Below are positions 4,637-9,886 of a stretch of 9,886 nucleotides of DNA, one piece after another. Origin of the DNA: JAJTFW01 sp046160245 (GTDB lineage Bacteria; Bacteroidota; Bacteroidia; AKYH767-A; OLB10); NCBI GenBank assembly GCA_046160245.1, contig JBJXGU010000064.1, positions 1 to 9,886 on the forward strand, written 5' to 3'. Position 1 is the first letter of the stretch, and the number at the start of each line of letters is the position of its first letter. Position numbers and translations under genes: made by a program. A model generated the notes under the pieces. That model saw only the letters and a list, made by a program, of their open reading frames with translations, made no database searches and was not told the DNA's origin.

Positions 4637-6916
4637 ATGAAAAAGCTTACCTTAATTATTGCCTTCTTTTTATTTATCATGAATCAATCGGCATCTGCTC
4701 AATGCCAGGCGAATTTTGTTTTTAATCAACAAAGCGGATCCAATACTATTTCATTTGTAAATACAAGCACTGGAAATTATTCAGCACTCACCTGGTACTT
4801 AGGTGATGGTACTACTGCAAGTACATCCAATGTAACACATACTTATGCACCCGGAATTTATGGAGTTTGTTTAACCGTATGGGATAGTATCAATGGTTGT
4901 CAATCTACATTCTGCGATACGTTGTATATTAATTCGACCGCAATATGTCAGGCGAGTTTCACCACCACTTATCAAGGTAACCTCATTCAGTTTTTAAATA
5001 ATTCAGCAGGACCGTATACTCAAGTATATTGGAATTTTGGTGATGGTACGAGTTCAACAATCATAAGCCCATGGCATCAATTTTCTCAACCCGGAGTGTA
5101 TACAGTTTGCTTAACAGTGGGCGATAGTGCTACTTCATGTTTCGATACGTATTGTCAAACCGTCGCCTATCAAGGAACTGGAAATTGTGATGCTTCGTTT
5201 ACAACAGTGGACAGTGCCGGATTTACTTGGTTTTTACCTACTACTTACAATCCTTCCTATTCTTATAACTGGAGTTTCGGAGATGGTAGTTCCTCAACTC
5301 AGATTTATCCGGTACATCAATATAATCCACAAGGAACCTATTTAGCATGTTTAACATTGATTGATTCTGCTAATAATTGCTTTGATACGTTTTGTGATTC
5401 AGTTTCAAATCTTCCCTCGTCGGGTTGCGTAGCCGGGTTCAGCTATCAAGAGTTAAATGGAACGGTTTATTTCAATGGTTACAATAATGGAATAGGGAAT
5501 ATTGTTAATTATTCCTGGACATTTGGTGATGGCACTATGGGAGCGGGAAGCAATCCTGCTCATGCTTATAGTGCAGCCGGATTTTATACAGTATGTTTAA
5601 TTATTCAAACATCGAATGGCTGTATTGATACGGTTTGTAGTGTTGTACAAGTTCCACCCTTCACACAATGCAATGCTATTATTTCTGCACAGGTTTCGAA
5701 TTATACCGGAACGTTTACCGGAAGTGCAACGGGAGGAAATGTGACAGCCTGGGCATGGTTCTTTTCTGATGGAACCACTGCAACAGGTCAAACCGTAACG
5801 CATACATTCCCTACATCGGGTTTTTATACAGCATGCTTATACATTACAGTTGCTAACGGCTGCTTTGATTCCACTTGTCAGCAAGTTTACATTCCAGGAC
5901 CGAATGGAAATTGCGATGCACAATTTCAATATTTCGATAGTCTTGGTACTTATTTCTTTTTCCCAATAAGTAATCCGAACTATTATTATCACTGGAATTT
6001 TGGAGATGGATTTGTGAGTAATGCTATGTATCCTAATCATTATTATTCTTCGAGTGGATGGTACAACGTCTGCCTAACAGTGATCGATAGTTTGAATAAC
6101 TGTTCTGATACATGGTGCGATTCCATTTATGTTCCCAACGCTGCAGGATGTCAAGCTTACTTCACTTATTCAGTAGATACGGTAACAGGAGCAGTTAGTT
6201 TTATAAATCAATCTCAAGGGTCATTTACCAATAGTATTTGGTCGTTTGGTGACGGCACGAGTTCTACTTCAACATCACCTTCGCATGTTTATGCAAGCCC
6301 TGGTACTTATCTCGTATGTTTAACCATCTTAGGAAGTAACTGTCAGGATTCTTATTGTGATTCAATAGTGATTGGATCAGGTGTAAATTGCATCCCTCAG
6401 TTGTATGCTGTTCCTGATACTACTTTTGGAAATGGAAATGTTTATTTCTTTATCGGAAATACATGTGCGGGTTGGCAGTATGTATGGCATTTTGGAGATA
6501 GTACTACGGGTTCTGGAACAGGTCCTTTCACGCATCAGTACAATGCAACAGGATGGTATACGGTATGTATAACAGCGTATGATAATAATGGAAACTCCAT
6601 CACGATCTGTGATAGCGTATATGCCTTACGGTTAGCTTCAGGTATAGAAGAATCCATTCTTTCTTCTTCATTTAGTCTCTTCCCTAACCCTTCTCAAGGA
6701 GTTATCGATATAAAATTTGAATTAGTAAAATCCACGTCTTTTTCAATTGAGATCTTAAGCATTCAAGGACAACTGATCCAAAGCAGAGTACAGGAACATC
6801 CCTCAGGCGTATCACAAATGCGCTTCGACCTATCTGCTTTGGAGTCCGGAATGTATTTGATCCGTATAAAAACTGCTGAAGAACAAATTAATTCGCGATT
6901 TTCAATTCAGCAATAA
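4637..6916 (+). CDS. Secreted protein of eight tandem PKD domains with T9SS sorting domain
   Basis: The product is 759 residues. Residues 1-22 are a signal peptide (KKLTLIIAFFLFIM...SASAQ). Eight PKD domains of 79-82 residues begin at Cys 23, 104, 184, 264, 345, 426, 505 and 585. Each carries the PKD core W-x-F-G-D-G (varied to WYLGDG in the first, WFFSDG in the fifth, WHFGDS in the last), then H-x-(Y/F), G-x-Y and VCLT. Residues 670-759 form a T9SS type A sorting domain (LFPNPSQG 681-688, GMYLIRI). PKD domains are Ig-like folds used as spacers or carbohydrate/protein-binding modules on surface proteins. No enzyme domain is present, so a fibrous adhesin or scaffold is the likeliest role (inference). 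All 32 cysteines fall in the PKD array, four per domain, which suggests disulfide-stabilised units. The gene has its own promoter and a strong terminator, so it is probably monocistronic. Confidence 0.93.
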   Translation: MKKLTLIIAFFLFIMNQSASAQCQANFVFNQQSGSNTISFVNTSTGNYSALTWYLGDGTTASTSNVTHTYAPGIYGVCLTVWDSINGCQSTFCDTLYINSTAICQASFTTTYQGNLIQFLNNSAGPYTQVYWNFGDGTSSTIISPWHQFSQPGVYTVCLTVGDSATSCFDTYCQTVAYQGTGNCDASFTTVDSAGFTWFLPTTYNPSYSYNWSFGDGSSSTQIYPVHQYNPQGTYLACLTLIDSANNCFDTFCDSVSNLPSSGCVAGFSYQELNGTVYFNGYNNGIGNIVNYSWTFGDGTMGAGSNPAHAYSAAGFYTVCLIIQTSNGCIDTVCSVVQVPPFTQCNAIISAQVSNYTGTFTGSATGGNVTAWAWFFSDGTTATGQTVTHTFPTSGFYTACLYITVANGCFDSTCQQVYIPGPNGNCDAQFQYFDSLGTYFFFPISNPNYYYHWNFGDGFVSNAMYPNHYYSSSGWYNVCLTVIDSLNNCSDTWCDSIYVPNAAGCQAYFTYSVDTVTGAVSFINQSQGSFTNSIWSFGDGTSSTSTSPSHVYASPGTYLVCLTILGSNCQDSYCDSIVIGSGVNCIPQLYAVPDTTFGNGNVYFFIGNTCAGWQYVWHFGDSTTGSGTGPFTHQYNATGWYTVCITAYDNNGNSITICDSVYALRLASGIEESILSSSFSLFPNPSQGVIDIKFELVKSTSFSIEILSIQGQLIQSRVQEHPSGVSQMRFDLSALESGMYLIRIKTAEEQINSRFSIQQ

Positions 6917-6940
6917 TCCGCGTTGACCGGAATGCGGATC

Positions 6941-6976
6941 GCCTCCTTGTAGCTATTGCTACGGGGAGGCTTTTTT
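6941..6976 (+). terminator. Strong intrinsic terminator of the PKD protein gene
   Basis: GCCTCCTTGTAGC (6941-6953) pairs over all 13 positions with GCTACGGGGAGGC (6958-6970) when two G-U pairs are allowed, around a TATT loop, and is followed directly by TTTTTT (6971-6976). It starts 25 bases after the stop codon. A further small stem ATCCGC/GCGGAT (6916-6921 and 6934-6939) lies between the stop and the terminator. Confidence 0.92.
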
Positions 6977-7084
6977 AATGGAGTTTGAATAAAATTATAA
7001 ATTCGTATATTTTAAAATATCCCTTTTCCCATATTTAGAACAATCCATCCATCAAACAATCTTTTAATAATGCCAAATTTTTAT

Positions 7085-7092
7085 TACATTTG
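7085..7092 (+). promoter_or_regulatory. Bacteroidota-type -7 box for the propeller gene
   Basis: TACATTTG matches TAnnTTTG exactly, 45 bases before the ATG at 7138. There is no TTG at the expected -33 distance, only a T-rich string near 7062-7065. The intervening leader is very AT-rich. This site also argues against a TTG start at 7090, which lies within the box. Confidence 0.5.
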
Positions 7093-7137
7093 ATCTACCT
7101 TTTCTTCCATTTTAATATAATTTTAAAATATATACCA

Positions 7138-8460
7138 ATGAAAAATCTAGTTTTAGTAATGATGGTTGTAGTGTCAACTCTCTCTACATTATCAAAAGCT
7201 ATTGCCCAAGAAGTTCAACTCAACTGGCAACAAATTCTTTCCAATGACGAATTGTCCTACACATCGGGAGAGATTAAAATACTCGTCGATGGTGATGTAA
7301 TTATGGTTGGTACCGTTTACAATACTGTAGAAGAACAAAGCGACATTTTATTGGCTCGATTTGACGAAAGTGGTGAAGAAGTTTGGTCAGTCTTGTTTGG
7401 CGGTGAGGAAAATGAGGAAGGGCAATCAGTAGTCCCTCTCTCCACAGGAGGTTTTTTGGTTGGAGGAAGTACGGCCTCTTATGGAAGTGGTGGCATCGAT
7501 ATTTTCATCTTAAGGGTTGAAGATAATGGTGATTTAATTTGGCAAGAAACCTATGGGACGGAAGGCGATGAAGGGGCTTGTCGTATACGCGAGGTGGATG
7601 ATGGGTACATAGCTTCTGGTTTTAAGATGTCACAAAACGATCCAACACTATTACTAGTAAAATTTGATGAATACGGAGAATTGGTTTGGAATGAATCTTA
7701 TACATCTCTTGGAGAATTGGGCATCACCCAAGGTATGGCAGTAGAGCCAATGCTCGAGGGAGGATATATAACTAGTGGTATTTTTGTTAGTACGAATGAT
7801 AGTTTACAATCGATCATAGTCGAATTAGACTCTGAAGGAGGAATCGTTTGGCAAAAACAAATTACTGGCGAGGGTAGTGAATCAATTTTTGATATTAAAG
7901 TTCTTTCCAACGGTTATTTACTTTGCGGAAAAAGTTACATAGATAGCTCAAATTACTACGATGCACATATAATAAAGCTTGACTTGAGTGGTGATGTAAT
8001 TTGGGACCGTCATTTTGGCTCTCGAAACAACGAGGAGTTTAATCAAATTGTTCTATTGGATGATGGGGAATTCATGCTTACCGGCACCATCACTGACGAG
8101 GAAAATATATCCATGCCATGGGTAGTTCAAATGAGCAGTTGGGGTGATACGCTGTCTTCTGGAATCATTCAATTGGACGGAACAGGCAAAGGAGTCTCCA
8201 TTACAGCTAGACCAGACGATGGATCAGTTGTCCTTGCAAGTACAGTGTTCATGAGCGGAGCAGAGCTCAGCAGTGTCCAACTAGTGGCCTATCAAATTCC
8301 TTGTCCCATTTGGTATCCACGTGGATTACAAATAAATAATTTATGGTGCCCTTCACAAAACACATGTTATCCGAATCTACCAAAAATACTTACGGATGCT
8401 ACAGGTGCATCTGCCGATTCGCTAGTGTCATACTCCAACACAACAAAATCACCAATTTAA
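7138..8460 (+). CDS. Secreted WQ-type beta-propeller protein, N-terminal part of a probably frameshifted gene
   Basis: The product is 440 residues as read. Residues 1-24 are a signal peptide (KNLVLVMMVVVSTL...KAIAQ); the ATG at 7138 is preferred to an upstream in-frame TTG at 7090. Residues 29-380 hold about seven repeats of roughly 50 residues. Each starts with W(Q/S/N/D), passes through a G-(F/Y/E)-(L/I/M)-x-x-G strand and ends with (L/V)-x-(F/L)-(D/E)-x-x-G-(D/E)-(L/V/I), as in WSVLFGGE...FLVGG...LRVEDNGDLI. This resembles secreted propeller repeats common in Bacteroidota. The last eight residues (SNTTKSPI) look like out-of-frame translation. There is no sorting domain at this C-terminus, which is odd for such a protein; the missing part is found in the next frame (8460-9662). 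Reading -1 at 8433 joins them. A function cannot be assigned to the propeller; a scaffold or binding role is inference. Confidence 0.8.
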   Translation: MKNLVLVMMVVVSTLSTLSKAIAQEVQLNWQQILSNDELSYTSGEIKILVDGDVIMVGTVYNTVEEQSDILLARFDESGEEVWSVLFGGEENEEGQSVVPLSTGGFLVGGSTASYGSGGIDIFILRVEDNGDLIWQETYGTEGDEGACRIREVDDGYIASGFKMSQNDPTLLLVKFDEYGELVWNESYTSLGELGITQGMAVEPMLEGGYITSGIFVSTNDSLQSIIVELDSEGGIVWQKQITGEGSESIFDIKVLSNGYLLCGKSYIDSSNYYDAHIIKLDLSGDVIWDRHFGSRNNEEFNQIVLLDDGEFMLTGTITDEENISMPWVVQMSSWGDTLSSGIIQLDGTGKGVSITARPDDGSVVLASTVFMSGAELSSVQLVAYQIPCPIWYPRGLQINNLWCPSQNTCYPNLPKILTDATGASADSLVSYSNTTKSPI

Positions 8461-9662
8461 TGTTGGGTGACCCTAGCCATATTTTCTTTGAAGATGTAGG
8501 GAATGTAAACAAGGATCCGAATGTAAACGGTGCGGTTTTAAGAGACAGCTTAGCAAGCCTCATCACACGCATTCGAGGTTCGTCTGATATAGTTGACATC
8601 TCAGTGGTGATAAGAGACGAAGACGATGAAGATGTGGCCGACACCACTAAAAACATGGAGTTAATAGATTTAATAGCAAGTTACAATCAAAGTCATCCAA
8701 CTACATCTCGTATCAACGAGCTCTGCCTCGACTACGAATTTTGGCGGGATCGATATGGCGATCCTAATAACAACAATTCTGGGTTCTATCCTAACCTTTA
8801 CCAAGGCTGGCAACATTATCGGGCAATAGGCAGAAAAATGAAATCGATAAAAGCCAATTCATCCAATTTAATTAATACGATTAGCACTATTTTAGGAAGG
8901 ATGGATCGAGATATCGATAGTAATCCTAGTACCGGGCTCAATGGTGAAGACGAAAATATTATAGTTGATTTTGCGGATAGTACTTTCAGCAGAGTTTATT
9001 TATTTTTCTATATTCCTGATTTAACAAAGTGGGTTACTCAAAATGAACCCACTCGTTTCATGACCGGCTGGGGTGATTTTGCGGAGCTTTCCGAGCGCAT
9101 CTATCATTTTGGGAATAATACCACCATGAGTAATATTTGGCCCATGTTTTCGGCAGAGGATTCTTTGAGTTATAATGATTCTACTATCTATTTAGGAAGG
9201 TGGTTACAAGGAACAGGAACTTGGACCCCTCAACAACATTATTTGAAAGAAGTACAGAATATTTTTAGGGATCAGTTGCCTGATTACTATCAAATTACTA
9301 TTCCTAATCTAAACACAAATTGGAACGCAACATTAAAAATAGAAGGCTATGCCTTCTTTAAATATGGACTAGCAACTTTAGACACTTTAAGATTACAAGA
9401 TCAAACTCCAAATATCTATTCCAATTACGATTGTTTTTCGGCTCGCTATGCAAATACCAATTTGCAAATTGGTGTAGAAAGTACTTCTCAATCTACACCT
9501 ATTTCGACATACTTAAAACCCACTGAAAATTATTTTGTTTACTCCTATTTAGGACAAGAATTTGGTAAATTAAATTATAGCCAAGTATTAGCATTGCCAA
9601 AAGGAAGTTATATTTTAACAAATGAGGATAATTTAGTGCGAATCATTTTTAATAACTATTGA
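8460..9662 (+). CDS. Continuation of the propeller protein: putative TIM-barrel-like domain and divergent sorting domain
   Basis: From the ATG at 8460, which overlaps the preceding TAA by one base (TAATG), this is 400 residues. The same frame stays open back to 8343, and sensible coding seems to begin at 8433 (LQHNKITNL). There is no signal peptide, yet the C-terminus has sorting-domain features (YSYLGQEFGK 361-370, LPKGSYIL 379-386, ending in a basic/aliphatic strand), though no YPNP motif. The middle alternates strands and helices. IVDISVVIRD (44-53) and INELCLDYEFW (85-95), with acidic residues at a strand end, recall the active-site strand of TIM-barrel glycoside hydrolases; this is a guess by eye. 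An exported C-terminus without its own export signal indicates it belongs to the upstream product, giving about 841 residues when joined. The alternative is a separate, translationally coupled protein. A 5-base gap separates it from the next gene. Confidence 0.7.
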   Translation: MLGDPSHIFFEDVGNVNKDPNVNGAVLRDSLASLITRIRGSSDIVDISVVIRDEDDEDVADTTKNMELIDLIASYNQSHPTTSRINELCLDYEFWRDRYGDPNNNNSGFYPNLYQGWQHYRAIGRKMKSIKANSSNLINTISTILGRMDRDIDSNPSTGLNGEDENIIVDFADSTFSRVYLFFYIPDLTKWVTQNEPTRFMTGWGDFAELSERIYHFGNNTTMSNIWPMFSAEDSLSYNDSTIYLGRWLQGTGTWTPQQHYLKEVQNIFRDQLPDYYQITIPNLNTNWNATLKIEGYAFFKYGLATLDTLRLQDQTPNIYSNYDCFSARYANTNLQIGVESTSQSTPISTYLKPTENYFVYSYLGQEFGKLNYSQVLALPKGSYILTNEDNLVRIIFNNY

Positions 9663-9667
9663 AACCG

Positions 9668-9886
9668 ATGAAAACAATAGTTTTTTTAACTGGAACTTTA
9701 CTCTTGGTTTGCGCTAATCTTTTTAGTCAGCAAACTACATTTCAACGTATATATCCGAGAAATATGGATACTTATGGTACTATACTTCGCGAACTTTCTG
9801 ACAGTAGTTTTATGGTAGGTGGTAGATTGTATTTTGCAACTACATCCCAAACACTACTCTGGCATTTAAACTTCTTTGGAGACACT
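9668..9886 (+). CDS. Secreted propeller-type protein, 5' fragment
   Basis: The first 73 codons are present and the frame is open to the window end. Residues 1-21 are a signal peptide (KTIVFLTGTLLLVCANLFSQ), followed by QTTFQRIYPRN. Then comes one repeat-like unit, SFMVGGRLYF...LLWHLNFFGDT, which parallels the upstream propeller's pattern of a G-G strand followed by a (L/V)-x-x-x-x-G strand (compare VIMVGTVYN...LLARFDESG). It is likely another exported propeller protein of the same kind. It starts 5 bases after the preceding stop with no room for a promoter, so it is probably co-transcribed with 7138-9662. The rest of the protein, including any sorting domain, lies outside the window. Confidence 0.8.
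   Translation, partial: MKTIVFLTGTLLLVCANLFSQQTTFQRIYPRNMDTYGTILRELSDSSFMVGGRLYFATTSQTLLWHLNFFGDT

Noticed and set aside
5127..6040. Open frames in other frames and on the other strand within the PKD gene
   Set aside because: They arise from the repetitive composition of the PKD array and show no start context or family features.
7090..7137. TTG start 48 bases upstream of the propeller gene
   Set aside because: The TTG lies inside the TAnnTTTG promoter box, and the extra 16 residues would sit before a complete signal peptide starting at 7138.
8343..8432. Use of the ATG at 8343 as the start of the second propeller-gene part
   Set aside because: The segment reads as Cys-rich, implausible protein (YGCYRCICRFA) while the other frame is good coding over the same bases. 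It is a shadow.
8437..8457. Programmed -1 frameshift site (ACAAAA or CAATTTA)
   Set aside because: Neither string forms an X-XXY-YYZ heptamer in the zero frame, and I saw no downstream stem or pseudoknot that I could support.

Overview
The window looks like a chromosomal stretch from a low-GC member of the Bacteroidota. Three encoded proteins end in a recognisable type IX secretion system (T9SS) type A sorting domain, with a YPNP- or FPNP-like motif followed by a GxY(I/L)L strand. Promoter-like TAnnTTTG boxes stand in front of several genes, and Shine-Dalgarno sequences are generally absent. I cannot name the genus. I see no phage, plasmid, transposase, CRISPR array, tRNA or rRNA.

Layout: (a) 1-162 is the 3' end of a DUF2238 (YjdF-like) membrane protein gene. 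(b) 163-722 is a non-coding stretch with a 214-base element present twice in tandem, each copy carrying a nested CCCTCTCC/GGAGAGGG inverted repeat, followed by small GC-rich hairpins. (c) 723-2033 and 2224-2907, both on the minus strand, encode two exported T9SS cargo proteins: a seven-repeat Kelch beta-propeller and a small Ig-like/CARDB-like protein. (d) 3008-4462, divergent from the latter, encodes a 484-residue all-helical, probably cytoplasmic protein. (e) 4637-6916 encodes a T9SS cargo protein of eight tandem PKD domains with a regular four-cysteine pattern, ended by a strong intrinsic terminator. (f) 7138-9662 is an exported propeller protein read in two overlapping frames (7138-8460 and 8460-9662). 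It looks like one roughly 841-residue secreted protein split by a one-base frameshift near 8433. (g) 9668-9886 is the start of a further exported protein with a similar propeller-type repeat, cut by the window edge.

The common theme is display of large repeat proteins outside the cell: Kelch, PKD and WQ-type propeller scaffolds carried by signal peptides and, in three or four cases, C-terminal sorting domains. No T9SS machinery gene is in the window, so this is a cargo cluster rather than a secretion locus. The genes appear to form separate transcription units, except the last two or three, which are nearly contiguous.

I did not find a convincing new biological system. The best leads are the frameshifted propeller/putative enzyme gene, the strictly periodic cysteine layout of the PKD protein with an apparently compensated exception in its last domain, and the tandem intergenic element.
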